Below, in pieces: positions 40,479 through 50,619 of a DNA stretch of 64,000 bases (positions are counted from its first letter, which is position 1; each line of letters begins with the position of its first letter). The notes under the pieces are model-generated. The model was not told where the DNA came from. It made no database searches and was given only the letters and a program-made list of their open reading frames with translations. The DNA is taken from positions 441,440 to 505,439 of the forward strand of contig JAHBVV010000001.1 in assembly GCA_019637335.1 (NCBI GenBank), in the 5' to 3' direction. Both the position numbers and the translations under genes were made by a program. Source of the DNA: Candidatus Hydrogenedentota bacterium. GTDB taxonomy: Bacteria > Hydrogenedentota > Hydrogenedentia > Hydrogenedentales > JAEUWI01.

Positions 40479-43400
40479 TCAGCGCTCGTTCCAGACGAGC
40501 TGGTTGAGGAGTTCGGGCTGGTTTTTTGCGGCCCATAGCTTCAGGAGGACCATGGCGAGGGTGTCGCCGCGGGTGATGGCTTCGTAGTGGTCGTGCCTGG
40601 CGCTGGCGCGCGGGAGGGGGCCGCTGTCGAAGAAGATGCGGAGGGCTTCGCCGGCGAAGTATTCGGCGCGGGCGAGGTATGCGGGGTCCTGTTCGAGGAG
40701 GTGGCACTGGATCATGAGCTCGATGGCGTCGGCGAGGGCGCCGGGGTAGAGCGGGATCGTGGTGTCGGGCGCGCTGTCGAGGTATCGCGCGGCGGCGGCG
40801 CGGGCGAGTTCCCGGTATCCGGCGATGGGCCGCTGGGCGTAGCGGAGGAGGCACATGTTGGCGAGCTGGGCGTCGGTCGCCTCGCCGTAGCCGGTGGCCC
40901 AGGGTCGGGAGAAGCTGCCGGGCTCCAGGGTTTCGGTGTGGGCGGTGGTGGCGAAGCCGCGCCCGCCGGGGGCGAGGTCGTGCGCGAGGTTGAGGTAAAC
41001 GCGGTCGGATTTTTCGGCGCAGGCGCGCATGCGTGCGGCGGTGGCGGCGGGCACGCGGGCGGCGCCGTCTTCCAGATCAATGGCGAGGGAGAGGTTGCTT
41101 GACGGCCAGATCATCATGCCTTTGGAGCGATCGGCGCTTTCGGCGGGGAGGGCGCCGGAAACGGGGTGGCGGCGGCCTTCGAAGTAGCCCACGAGGGTCT
41201 TGATGTGTTCGAGGTAGGCGGGGTTCTCGGTGGCGGCCCAGGCGTGCGCCCAGGTGGCGATGTAGAAGCCGCCGTGGCGGGGGTATTCGTCCTTTGTACC
41301 GGTGCGGTGGGCGGTGAAGCCGGCGTGGCGGGAGAAGGCTCCGGTGGCGTGGTCGCCGATCTGGTGCTCCCAGAGGCCGGTGGCGAATTGTGCAGCGGCT
41401 TCGGGCGCGAGGGAATAGGCGCGCGGCCAGAGGACCCAGGGCCGGAAGAATTCGTGCGTGCCGATGTCGCCGCCCGAGGCCAGGAAGGGCTTTTCCTCGC
41501 GGAAATCCCAGGAGAGGTGTTCGCCCCAGGGCAGCAGGTTCGTTTCGGGGTGGCGGGCGCGGGTGAAAAACCACTCCAGGGCGTCATCGGCGGCTTCGGC
41601 GTATCGGGTGTCGCCGGTGGTTTTCGACAGCGCGTAGAGGAGCTGGTAGAGGTTCTGATCGTGCATGGGGTTGGCGCCGGTGAGGGAACGATCATGGTTG
41701 CGGATGCCCCATTCCTCGCGCGGGATGTTTCGGACCTGTTCGAGGCGATCGCCTTCCAGCAGCGCGCCGGTGGCGCGGTCGAGCGCGGCCGCGAAGAGGG
41801 GGGTGTGCTCGTCGCCGTAACGGTCGCGCCCGTGGGCGAGCATGGCGTCGGCGTAGGCGCGCGCGGTGTCGAGGAGGCGGTCTTCGAGCGGGGTGGACGT
41901 AGTGGACGGAGTGGACGTAGTGGACGTAGTGGACAGAGTGGACGTAGTGGACGGAGTGGACGTAGTGGACAGAGTGGACAGAGTGGACGTGGTGGACGTG
42001 GTGGATGTGGTGGACGTGGTGGGCGTGGTGGATTCGCCGCGGCGAATGGACGGGGTGTTTTTTGCGCGGGCGAGGCATTGATCGACCCAGCCTTTGAAGG
42101 TGTACTCGGGGGGCGGCGGGGTGTCGAGCGGGAGGCAGGCGAGATCCGCGGGATCGCGGTAGACCGCGCCGATGTCGACGGCCGCCGTGCCGCGCTGTCG
42201 CGCCTCGGTGTCGTACAGTTTTTCGAGGCGCTGGCCCTGGCTTTCGGCCCAGGTCCCGTAATGGACGGTGGGCCAGTCCTTTTCATCCACGCGCCCCTGG
42301 AGGTGTTCTTGCATCCACTGGACGGCGCGGGGCGTGAGGATGTAGGGGCGGTGGCAGGCGTCCTGCTCGAAGGCGGCGTCGAGAGTGTGGGGGATGCCCG
42401 CGCGATCGAGAAGCGACCTGGCGGCCGCCAGGTCTTCCTTTACGCCCCGGGTGAGCGCGGCGCCATCCTCGTCGGGGTCGATGATGCTGTCGGACGTGCC
42501 GTTGAGGAAGATCGTCGCGGCGTGCGGCGCGAAGAGGGCGGTCATTTCGCCGAAGTCCATCATGGCGGCGAAGTCGCGGTAGGGGATCTGGGTGCAGGGC
42601 TTGCTCTTGACGCCGAGGCTGGGGATGTAGCCCCAGCCGCTGATGATCGCGGCTTTCACGCGGCTGTCCAGGATGGCGAGGCTGGTGTTGCTCGCGCCAC
42701 CGAGCGACGAGCCGATGCTGCCGATGCGTGCGGCGTCCACATCGGGGCGGCTTTCGAGGTAGTCGATGCCGCGCATGAGGTCCCACACGATTTTGCCGAG
42801 GATGGAGCGCTTCATTTCGTTTTCCATGAAGGGGCCGCGCGCTTCCTTCGGGAGGTGGTAGAGGTCGTGGCCGCGCGCGCCCATCTTGCGTTCGGCGTGG
42901 CGCTCTTCCTCGCCGATGGTGTCGACGGCGAGAAGGGCGAAACCGTGTTTCGCGTAGAGCTGGCCAGCGTATTGCGCGTAGAGGGCGGATTTTGAGCCGC
43001 CGTGGCCGCAGGCGAGGACAATCGCGGGGAAGGGGCCCTTGCCCTCGGGGCGGTAGAGCAGCGCGGTGACGCGGGAGCCGGGTTCGCTCGCGTAGGTCAC
43101 GGATTCGATGGTGTAGCCGTCTCCCGGGGTTGTGCGGTGCGTGTTGGCGTCGAGGGGCGGTCGTGATTCGGGGAGGGTAAGGGCCTCTGCCATGCCCGCG
43201 CGGAGTTTGGCGGCGCGATCAGGCCAGGCTGCGGGGTCCAGCGCGGCGGCGTGATCCCAGCGGGCCGTGCCGATGGCGAAATACTTGTTTTCGAAGGGCG
43301 GGGCCTTGCGGGAGGCGTACCAGATGCGCCAGGCGCCGTCGTCGAGCTTCAACACGGACTGGCTCGTGGTGTAGTGGGACTCCCAGGGGCGGGATTCGTC

Positions 43401-44228
43401 GGGAGTGAGGACGGGGTTGCGCGGGGCCTTGATCCAGGTTCGCCCGTCGAGGCTGATGGCCGCGCCGATGGCGGTGGTGTTCGGGCGTCCGGTCCAGTAG
43501 GCGCCGTACCACATGATGTAACGGTCGACGTGCTTGATTACGGCGGGGTAGAAGAGGCGGTCCCGCTCCCAGGGCTGATCGATGACGAGGCAGGGATCGG
43601 CGTCGGGTTCCCAGGCGACGCCATCGCCGCTGCGCGCGTGGCGGATGACCCAGGGCTCCGCGCGCACGTCGGTGTACCACATGCGGTATTCTCCGTCCTC
43701 GCGGATGATTGTGGGGGCGTAGACGCCGTCCAGTTGCGCGGGGGATGGGTCGGACCACGCGATGCCGTCCTCGCTGGCCGATTCGTGGAGGGTGTGTTCG
43801 CCCGAGCCGCCGGTGAGATCCGCCGCGGTGAACCACATGCGGAGTTTGCCGTTTTCGCGCAGGACCGAGCCGTCCGGGCTTCGGAGCATGGTGGGGGTCA
43901 ATACCGAGCGCCGCCCGTCGCCGAAGGCGAAGACGGGATCGGGGCGCTTGGTGAAGTTCATGCCGTCGGCGCTGGTGGCGAGGCCCATCTGAAAGACGCG
44001 GCTGGCCACGTCTTTTTGGGAGCCGCAGTAGTAGAGGGAGAATACGCCGTTCTCTTCGATGACGCAGGGGGCGAAGAGGTGCGTGTCGTCGAAGGCGCCG
44101 GGGTCGCCGAGGGAGACGGCGGGCGCATTGGCATCGCGGACCCAGTGCTGGTTCAGTGCGGGATGGGTAGCGGCGGCGGCTGTGGTGTAGAAGAGCAGGC
44201 AGCACAGGATCGGGAGGCATCTTGGCAT
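40479..44228 (-). CDS. three-module secreted protein: GH43-like propeller, alpha/beta hydrolase, alpha/alpha-barrel
   Basis: A 1249-aa protein with a signal peptide (LPILCCLLFYTTAAAA). Residues about 25-335 are a five-bladed propeller of glycosidase type (HLFAPCVIEENGVFSLYYCGS, MWYTDVRAEPWVIRH, MWYGAYWTG). Residues about 360-700 are a dienelactone-type alpha/beta hydrolase with an intact nucleophile in GSSLGG (S508). A low-complexity linker (about 730-780) is built of Ser-Thr-Thr/Leu repeats from the 9-bp microsatellite. Residues about 785-1240 are an (alpha/alpha)-barrel like pectate-lyase or glycosidase proteins (NHDRSLTGANPMHDQNLYQLLYA, HGGFYIATWAHAWAATENPAY). It probably acts on plant or algal polysaccharide; the activities are inferred. 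Confidence 0.75.
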   Translation of the reverse strand: MPRCLPILCCLLFYTTAAAATHPALNQHWVRDANAPAVSLGDPGAFDDTHLFAPCVIEENGVFSLYYCGSQKDVASRVFQMGLATSADGMNFTKRPDPVFAFGDGRRSVLTPTMLRSPDGSVLRENGKLRMWFTAADLTGGSGEHTLHESASEDGIAWSDPSPAQLDGVYAPTIIREDGEYRMWYTDVRAEPWVIRHARSGDGVAWEPDADPCLVIDQPWERDRLFYPAVIKHVDRYIMWYGAYWTGRPNTTAIGAAISLDGRTWIKAPRNPVLTPDESRPWESHYTTSQSVLKLDDGAWRIWYASRKAPPFENKYFAIGTARWDHAAALDPAAWPDRAAKLRAGMAEALTLPESRPPLDANTHRTTPGDGYTIESVTYASEPGSRVTALLYRPEGKGPFPAIVLACGHGGSKSALYAQYAGQLYAKHGFALLAVDTIGEEERHAERKMGARGHDLYHLPKEARGPFMENEMKRSILGKIVWDLMRGIDYLESRPDVDAARIGSIGSSLGGASNTSLAILDSRVKAAIISGWGYIPSLGVKSKPCTQIPYRDFAAMMDFGEMTALFAPHAATIFLNGTSDSIIDPDEDGAALTRGVKEDLAAARSLLDRAGIPHTLDAAFEQDACHRPYILTPRAVQWMQEHLQGRVDEKDWPTVHYGTWAESQGQRLEKLYDTEARQRGTAAVDIGAVYRDPADLACLPLDTPPPPEYTFKGWVDQCLARAKNTPSIRRGESTTPTTSTTSTTSTTSTLSTLSTTSTPSTTSTLSTTSTTSTPSTTSTPLEDRLLDTARAYADAMLAHGRDRYGDEHTPLFAAALDRATGALLEGDRLEQVRNIPREEWGIRNHDRSLTGANPMHDQNLYQLLYALSKTTGDTRYAEAADDALEWFFTRARHPETNLLPWGEHLSWDFREEKPFLASGGDIGTHEFFRPWVLWPRAYSLAPEAAAQFATGLWEHQIGDHATGAFSRHAGFTAHRTGTKDEYPRHGGFYIATWAHAWAATENPAYLEHIKTLVGYFEGRRHPVSGALPAESADRSKGMMIWPSSNLSLAIDLEDGAARVPAATAARMRACAEKSDRVYLNLAHDLAPGGRGFATTAHTETLEPGSFSRPWATGYGEATDAQLANMCLLRYAQRPIAGYRELARAAAARYLDSAPDTTIPLYPGALADAIELMIQCHLLEQDPAYLARAEYFAGEALRIFFDSGPLPRASARHDHYEAITRGDTLAMVLLKLWAAKNQPELLNQLVWNER
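41892..42032 (+). repeat. 9-bp tandem repeat encoding the STT linker
   Basis: About 15 copies of GTGGACGTA/GTGGACGGA/GTGGACAGA on plus. Read on the minus strand they give Ser-Thr-Thr, Ser-Thr-Pro and Ser-Thr-Leu units joining two catalytic modules. Confidence 0.92.
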
Positions 44229-44408
44229 CGGGCGGGACCTTTATGGTTGAGAAGGCCGTTATACACGACGCCGCGCGGGCGGGACAATGCGGCGGGAACA
44301 AGACCGCGCGAAGTTCCCATTTTCGCTCCACTACCACTTGCATCCGGATCCGCTACAGAACATACTGGGGGTATAGACTTCGGCAGCCAACCTATGAGAG
44401 GGCACAGG

Positions 44409-45200
44409 ATGACACGCCGCGCACTCCATATTGCTTTCATCGCTCTAAGTTTCGGCCTGGCCGGTTGCGGCTTGCCAAGCCCCGGCACCCTTCGCGGAGA
44501 GCCCATCGAGGCGCCGCCACTGGTCAAGAATCAGGCATGGGGCGATATATCACCTGCGCAGCTTTGGCGCGCGGTCCAGGACCAGGTAATTGCGATGGAG
44601 ATCGCGCGGCGTGGCCTGCATGTTTCCGACGCCGAAATCGAGCGCGTCATAAGAATGAAGACCGCGGAGATGGAATCTCTCCTCCCTGGGATCTCGCAGT
44701 ACTTAAACCATCAGGACGACATGGAGCGGGCCTTGTCGGCCTGGCACCAGGCGCCGGACGAAAGCGAAGCTATCTATCGGGAAATGCTCGCGCCCGTGGG
44801 GATTTCACCGGCGCTTTGGGACGGTATGAAGAATGCCTACCCCGATGCACATGCAATGAAAAAATACTGGAGGACGCGGGAACCCGCCGAAGTGAGCGAA
44901 GCAGGGCGGGAGAACACGCGCAACGAGCTGTTACGTATCGCGCTGGCCGGCGCCATCCAGGGGACGCCCGTTGTTGTGCCTGAAGAGAAATGGGAGGCGG
45001 TGCGAAGCGACTTCACTGAGGAGACAGGCCAAGAATTACCCGCGGACATGCTAATGCTCCAACTTAAGTCAGACGAGGCCGCCCGGATTATCGGCGACTG
45101 GATCGACCAAATGCTGCGCACCGGACAATTGAAACTTAGCGACGTCTACGCTGACCGTATCCGAATCTGGATGCCCGGATTACCAATAAGCGCTTGGTGA
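44409..45200 (+). CDS. hypothetical lipoprotein with SurA-like N-terminal region
   Basis: A 263-aa protein with a lipobox (SFGLAGC). The first mature part, AQLWRAVQDQVIAMEIARRGLHVSDAEIERVIRMK, resembles the helical N-domain of SurA/PpiC-type chaperones, but no rotamase domain is seen. The rest is helical and charged. I chose ATG 44409 over 44394 because of the GAGAGGG upstream. It starts 180 bp from the divergent 1249-aa protein gene. Its base composition is less GC-rich than its neighbours. A periplasmic chaperone role is only a guess. Confidence 0.6.
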   Translation: MTRRALHIAFIALSFGLAGCGLPSPGTLRGEPIEAPPLVKNQAWGDISPAQLWRAVQDQVIAMEIARRGLHVSDAEIERVIRMKTAEMESLLPGISQYLNHQDDMERALSAWHQAPDESEAIYREMLAPVGISPALWDGMKNAYPDAHAMKKYWRTREPAEVSEAGRENTRNELLRIALAGAIQGTPVVVPEEKWEAVRSDFTEETGQELPADMLMLQLKSDEAARIIGDWIDQMLRTGQLKLSDVYADRIRIWMPGLPISAW

Positions 45201-46273
45201 ATGCGGACGGCGTCGCCCAATACATGATTTCCACCGTCCGCCATGCGCTGGCTCGCATTCTGCCCGCGGATTACGCAGAGCAGCCTTTGGCCGCAACGTA
45301 AGAAGAGATCATCACGAAGGGCGTGAGTAGAGCGAGTTTGGGAAAGGGTGTTATTCACGCGACGGCGCAAGTCGGCCATTCTGGGCGCGATGCGGGGTCA
45401 AGGCGGGCGGCGCGCTGGGGGGATTGAATTGGTGGCCACAATGAGCTCAGCGCAGCCGCGGGCCGCAACCAAAGAAATGATCACCACGAAGGGCGCGAAG
45501 GTCACGAAGAGAAAGAGAGACGACGTTTTGACCGCAGAGAACGCAGAGAGCGCAAAGGGTGATTCCTGGTACGCAGATGGATCGGGTGGATGATCGAGAG
45601 CGCATTCTTAACCACGAATGAACTCCAATGCACACGAATGCGCCTCGAGCGGCCACTGGCCGCGATCAGGATTTGTGACCACGGATGACACGGATGACAC
45701 GGATGACACGGATAGCAATTGGTTCCGGTCGTTGATGCGTGCCGGCGGCTGCGCGCGATTTTCGACGCAGCCTGTTCGGATTGTTCAGCATCGGAATTGT
45801 AGCGGGGTGGAAGGGGCGGCGGGCTGCTTCTTCTCGTTTGGTTCGAGTTTCGCTTCAATCCGTGTCATCGGTGTAATCCGTGGTCAATTGAGGAATACCG
45901 GCCACGAAATTCATGGGACGGCCCGGAAATTCTCCTTGGAGTTTCCAATTCGTAAATGCTTTTACAACAGATTGTTATGGAGATTTTGCGCGCAAGAACT
46001 TGCAGAAAAAACAAGAAAATGACGGATAGTAGTACAAAGAACACAAAGTGGAATGATTTGTCTTTGGTGGGATTTCGAGACTTCGGAGCAACAGGTTAAT
46101 CGAATGCGCCGCGCACGCTGTCGCTGGCTGGAAGCCCAAGCCGCGTTGGCGCACGTTGATCGGTTGCGGCGATGGTGGATTCACGGCGACTGTCCAGATT
46201 TGCCCGGAAATGTTCAGGAGATCAAGAGGTTGACAGTTAGTAGTACGGATTAGACTCGCCAGGAAACTCGAGG
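45201..46273. other. gene-free stretch of dispersed repeats
   Basis: About 1.07 kb with no credible gene and lower GC than its surroundings. It holds fragments such as CACGAAGGGCGCGAAGGTCA, the 10-bp tandem CGGATGACAC (45681-45714, over three units), and a copy (46126-46255) of the repeat also found near 21366-21475. The text GAAAATGACGGATAGTAGTAC recurs in variants at 21714, 46016 and 46230. Confidence 0.6.
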
Positions 46274-47608
46274 CTAGTCGTTGCGTTTCTCACGGTCGCG
46301 CTCGTCGAGGTTTTCCATGCGCGCGCGGATTTCGGCTTCTTTTCCGTTGGCGGTGGGGCGGTAGTAGGTTCCGCGCGGCACGCCGTAGTCCTGGGGGACG
46401 TAGTTGTCCTCGAAGTCGTGGGCGTACTGGTAGTCCTTGCCGTGGCCGAGGCGTTTCGCGCCCTTGTAGTGGGCGTCTTGCAGGTGCTGGGGAATTTCCA
46501 CCGTCTTGCCCTCGCGCACATCGGCCAGGGCGGCGTCGATCGCGGTGTAGGCGGCGTTGCTCTTGGGCGCGGCGGCGATGTAGGTGACGGCCTGGGACAG
46601 GAGGATCCGGGCTTCGGGCATGCCGATGAACTCGCAGGCCTGGAAGGCGGCGTTGGCCAGGACGAGGGCCATGGGGTCGGCGTTGCCGACGTCTTCGGCG
46701 GCGGCGATGCAGATGCGGCGGGCGACGAAACGGGGCGTTTCGCCGGCTTCGAGCATGCGGGCCATCCAGTAGAGGGCGGAATCGGGGTTGCTTCCGCGCA
46801 TGGACTTGATGAAGGCGGAGGCCGCGTCGTAGTGGGCGTCGCCCGTGCCGTCGTAGTGGAGGAGTTTCCGCTGGATGGACTCGCGGGCGGCCTCCAGGTC
46901 GATGTGGAGCTTTCCTTCGGTGGGCGGTGTGGTCAGCAGGGCGACTTCCAGGGCGTTGAGGGCGCGGCGGACGTCGCCCTCGGCGTAGCGCGCGATGTGG
47001 TCGAAGGCGTCGTCGTCGACGGTGATTGCGGCGGGGTCCATGCCCAGTTCGGGGTGGGTGAGCGCGCGGCGCATCAGGCGGACCAGGGCGGCTTCGTCGT
47101 GCCGCTTGAACTCGAAGATCTGGGAGCGCGACAGGAGCGGCGCGACGACGGAGAAGAAGGGGTTTTCGGTGGTGGCGCCGATGAGGGTGATGTTGCCGTT
47201 TTCCACGTCGGGCAGGAGCGCGTCCTGTTGGGCGCGGTTGAAGCGGTGTAGCTCGTCGACGAATACGATGGTGCGGCGCTGTTCGTGGATGCGGCGCTGT
47301 TTGGCCTGGGCGAGGAGTTCCCGGAGCTCCTTGACGCCGGAGGTGACGGCGTTGAGGGGTTCAAAGGCCGATTTGGTGCGCATGGCGATGATGCGGGCGA
47401 GGGCGGTCTTTCCGGTGCCGGGGGGGCCGTAGAGGATGAGCGAAGTGATGCGGTCGGCTTCGATGGCGCGCCGGAGGAGCTTGCCTGGCCCGAGGATGTG
47501 TTCCTGTCCGGCGAATTCGTCGAGCGTGCGCGGGGCCACGCGCCGCGCGAGGGGGGCCTCGGCGCGGAGGCGATCGGCGGCGGCGGCTTCAAAGAGATCT
47601 TCGGGCAT
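46274..47608 (-). CDS. rarA: replication-associated recombination protein RarA (MgsA)
   Basis: A 444-aa AAA+ ATPase related to the clamp-loader group. Walker A is GPPGTGKT (61-68), Walker B is VDELHRFNRAQQDALLP and the sensor is GATTENPFF. The C-terminal MgsA/WRNIP1 domain has SFIKSMRGSNPDSALYWMARML and ends with GKDYQYAHDFEDNYVPQDYGVP. The protein acts at stalled replication forks as a tetramer. The C-terminus is slightly longer than in E. coli, with a charged end. It has its own start near the divergent P-type ATPase. Confidence 0.95.
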   Translation of the reverse strand: MPEDLFEAAAADRLRAEAPLARRVAPRTLDEFAGQEHILGPGKLLRRAIEADRITSLILYGPPGTGKTALARIIAMRTKSAFEPLNAVTSGVKELRELLAQAKQRRIHEQRRTIVFVDELHRFNRAQQDALLPDVENGNITLIGATTENPFFSVVAPLLSRSQIFEFKRHDEAALVRLMRRALTHPELGMDPAAITVDDDAFDHIARYAEGDVRRALNALEVALLTTPPTEGKLHIDLEAARESIQRKLLHYDGTGDAHYDAASAFIKSMRGSNPDSALYWMARMLEAGETPRFVARRICIAAAEDVGNADPMALVLANAAFQACEFIGMPEARILLSQAVTYIAAAPKSNAAYTAIDAALADVREGKTVEIPQHLQDAHYKGAKRLGHGKDYQYAHDFEDNYVPQDYGVPRGTYYRPTANGKEAEIRARMENLDERDREKRND

Positions 47609-47883
47609 GGGGAGTTCCTGACACGTCCAAACTATGCCCGCCGCGCGCCGTGCGGATCAATATGCGCCTCCGCTCGTGTCTTCGGACACGATGGCCCCGA
47701 GGAAACACGTGAATCGGGTGCGCCGGCATGCGGCAGGATCGAGCGTTTTGGCGTTGCGCCCCACCGATCCCGAGGCGGCGGCGAAGGGCGTAATGCCCGG
47801 ATGTAAGTGGACAGAATGATCCGCGATTCGGTATAAGCAACCTTCGGATGGCTGGAAACAACCAGACACGAAGGCACGAAGTT

Positions 47884-50619
47884 ATGAAGACGACGCGGAT
47901 GGATGGCGCCTCGCCCACGGCCACGCGGCGCGCCTGGCATGCACTGGAGAGCGCGGAGGCCCTCGAGCGGCTGGAAAGCTCCGAGAACGGACTCGCCTCC
48001 GACGAGGCCGCACGGCGCCTCGAAGAGCATGGCGCCAATCGGCTCGCCCCGCCGGCGGGCAAGTCGCCCCTCCTGCGTTTCCTCTCCCACTTCCACAACA
48101 TGCTGATCTATCTGCTGCTCGTGGCCGCCGTGGTCACCGCCCTGCTCGGCCACTGGGTGGACACAGGCGTCATCATGGGCGTCGTGTTCATCAACAGCTT
48201 TATCGGCTTCATGCAGGAAGGCAAGGCGGAACGGGCGCTCGACGCCATCCGCAACCTCCTCTCCCTGAAGGCGATGCTGCTGCGGGACGGGCGCAAGGCG
48301 CCTGTGCCGGCGGAGGAGATCGTCCCCGGCGACATCGTGCTCCTTCAGTCGGGGGACAAGGTGCCCGCGGACCTGCGGCTAATCAAGGCGAAGAACCTGC
48401 GCATCGACGAGTCCATCCTCACGGGCGAGTCGGTGGCGGCGTCGAAGCACACGGACTGTGCGCCGGAGCCGGCGGCATTGGGCGACCAGCGGTCGATGGC
48501 CTTTTCGGGCACGCTGGTCACTTACGGCCAGGCCACGGGCGTTGTGACGGCGACGGGCGAGCACACCGAAATTGGCCGGATCAGCGCCATGCTTTCCGAT
48601 GTGGAGCCCCTGGCGACGCCACTGATCCAGAAGATGTCCGCCTTTGGCCGCGTCCTGGCCGTGGTCATCATTGGTGTTGCGGCCGTGACCTTCTCCATCG
48701 GCGTATTCGTCCACAGCTTTCCCGCAGGCAGTACGTTCCTCGCCGCCGTGAGCCTGGCCGTGGCGGCCATTCCGGAGGGCCTGCCGGCCATCATGACCAT
48801 CACGCTGTCCATCGGCGTGCAGCGCATGGCGGGGCGGCACGCCATCATCCGGCACTTGCCCGCCGTGGACACCCTGGGCGCCGTGACCACCATCTGCTCG
48901 GACAAGACCGGCACGCTTACCCGCAACGAGATGACGGCGCGTTCGGTGCATCTTCCGGACCAGCGCTTCGCCGCGGAAGGCGTGGGCTACGCCCCCCGGG
49001 GCCAACTGCACCTCGACGGCGAGGCGGTCGGATCGCCCGCCGAGCATCCCGCCTTGCTGGCCCTCCTTGAGACCGGGCTCTTGTGCAACGACGCGTCACT
49101 CCGGGAGGACCAGGGGCAATGGCACATTGACGGCGACCCGACGGAGGGCGCGCTCCTCGTGCTGGCGCAGAAGGCCGGACTCGACCCCGAGGCCCTGTCG
49201 GAAGCCCACCCCAGGCTTGACTCCATTCCCTTTGAATCGGAGCACCGCTACATGGCCACGCTGAACGGCGACGGCGCGGGCGGCACGCGTATCTGCGTGA
49301 AGGGCGCGCCCGAGCGCATCCTGGACATGTGCACCGCCCAGGGCTGGGGCGAGGACGAATGCGCCCTCGACCGGGCCTACTGGGAGCAAGTGCTCGACGG
49401 CGAGGCCCAGTTGGGCCAGCGGCTGCTGGCGGTGGCCTACCGCACGTCCGAACCGGATCGCAGCACGTTGGACATGGCGGTCGTGGAGGGCGGCCTGACG
49501 CTCCTTGGCGTGGTGGGCATCATCGACCCGCCGCGGGACGAGGCCATTCGGGCAATCGCCGAATGTCAGTCGGCGGGCATCCGCGTGAAGATGATCACCG
49601 GCGACCACGCGGCGACGGCCAGGGCTATCGGCCAGGAACTTTCCATCGGCGACGGCAAGCACGCCCTCACGGGCCGCGACCTCGACAAAATGGGTGACGA
49701 CGAGCTTCGGAAGGCGGTCGAGGAGACGGACATCTTCGCTCGGGTTGACCCCGAACACAAGCTACGCCTTGTTCGGGCGGTCCAGGCGAACGGCCACGTG
49801 GTGGCCATGACGGGCGACGGGGTGAACGACGCCCCGGCGCTGAAAAGCGCGGACGTGGGCGTGGCCATGGGCCGGCGGGGCACGGAGGTCTCGAAAGAGG
49901 CGTCGGACATGGTGCTTACCGACGACAACTTCGCCTCCATCGCCCATGCCGTCGAGGAAGGGCGCACGGTCTACGACAACCTCCGCAAGGCGATCCTTTT
50001 CGTGCTGCCCGCGAGCGGCGGCGAGGCGCTGACCATCATCGCGGCCGTCCTGCTCGGTTGGGAGGAGATGCCCATCACGCCGGTCCAGATTCTCTGGGTG
50101 AACATGGTGTGCTCCATCACCCTCGGTATCGCCCTGGCCTTCGAGCCGCCCGAGAAGGACGTGATGCGGCGCCCCCCGCGCCACCCAAAGGCGAACCTCC
50201 TGTCCAGCCACTTCCTGTGGCGCATCTCCTTCGTATCCGCGCTATTGTGCGCGGGCACTTTCGGGGTCTTCCTATGGGCATTGGACAAGGGCGCCGACAT
50301 CGAAGTCGCCCGCACCGCCGCGGTGAACACCCTCGTGTTTTTCGAGGTCTTCTACCTCTTCGGCGTCCGCCACATCCACTCATCCGTGCTCAACTTCGAG
50401 GGCATATTTGGCAACCGCGTGGTCCTCGCGGCCGCACTGACCATCGTCGTTGCTCAGTTGTTATACACCTACGTTCCTCTCTCGCACACGCTCTTTGGCA
50501 CCGCGTCCCTCAACCCCGCCTTCTGGGCCGTCATCCTCGCCGTCGCGGCCGTGGTATTCGTTGTCGTCGAAATGGAAAAGGTGATTCTGGCTCGTATTCG
50601 CTTCGCCAAGATTTCCTAG
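47884..50619 (+). CDS. P2-type cation-transporting ATPase (CtpF/PacL-like)
   Basis: A 911-aa P-type ATPase with ten membrane segments. The N-terminal cation-ATPase domain (LESSENGLASDEAARRLEEHGANRL), actuator loop SILTGESVAAS, phosphorylation site DKTGT (D340), and hinge TGDGVNDAPALKSADVGVAM are all present. TM4 has IPEGLPA, seen in Ca/Na/H pumps. TM6 reads NMVCSITLGIALAFEPPE instead of the NLVTDG of SERCA-type pumps, as in the CtpF-like group. Substrate could be Ca2+ or a monovalent cation. Its codons favour C endings (GCC, CTC, TTC), in contrast to the GCG/CTG style of neighbours, suggesting transfer. ATG 47848 is an alternative start. Confidence 0.87.
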   Translation: MKTTRMDGASPTATRRAWHALESAEALERLESSENGLASDEAARRLEEHGANRLAPPAGKSPLLRFLSHFHNMLIYLLLVAAVVTALLGHWVDTGVIMGVVFINSFIGFMQEGKAERALDAIRNLLSLKAMLLRDGRKAPVPAEEIVPGDIVLLQSGDKVPADLRLIKAKNLRIDESILTGESVAASKHTDCAPEPAALGDQRSMAFSGTLVTYGQATGVVTATGEHTEIGRISAMLSDVEPLATPLIQKMSAFGRVLAVVIIGVAAVTFSIGVFVHSFPAGSTFLAAVSLAVAAIPEGLPAIMTITLSIGVQRMAGRHAIIRHLPAVDTLGAVTTICSDKTGTLTRNEMTARSVHLPDQRFAAEGVGYAPRGQLHLDGEAVGSPAEHPALLALLETGLLCNDASLREDQGQWHIDGDPTEGALLVLAQKAGLDPEALSEAHPRLDSIPFESEHRYMATLNGDGAGGTRICVKGAPERILDMCTAQGWGEDECALDRAYWEQVLDGEAQLGQRLLAVAYRTSEPDRSTLDMAVVEGGLTLLGVVGIIDPPRDEAIRAIAECQSAGIRVKMITGDHAATARAIGQELSIGDGKHALTGRDLDKMGDDELRKAVEETDIFARVDPEHKLRLVRAVQANGHVVAMTGDGVNDAPALKSADVGVAMGRRGTEVSKEASDMVLTDDNFASIAHAVEEGRTVYDNLRKAILFVLPASGGEALTIIAAVLLGWEEMPITPVQILWVNMVCSITLGIALAFEPPEKDVMRRPPRHPKANLLSSHFLWRISFVSALLCAGTFGVFLWALDKGADIEVARTAAVNTLVFFEVFYLFGVRHIHSSVLNFEGIFGNRVVLAAALTIVVAQLLYTYVPLSHTLFGTASLNPAFWAVILAVAAVVFVVVEMEKVILARIRFAKIS

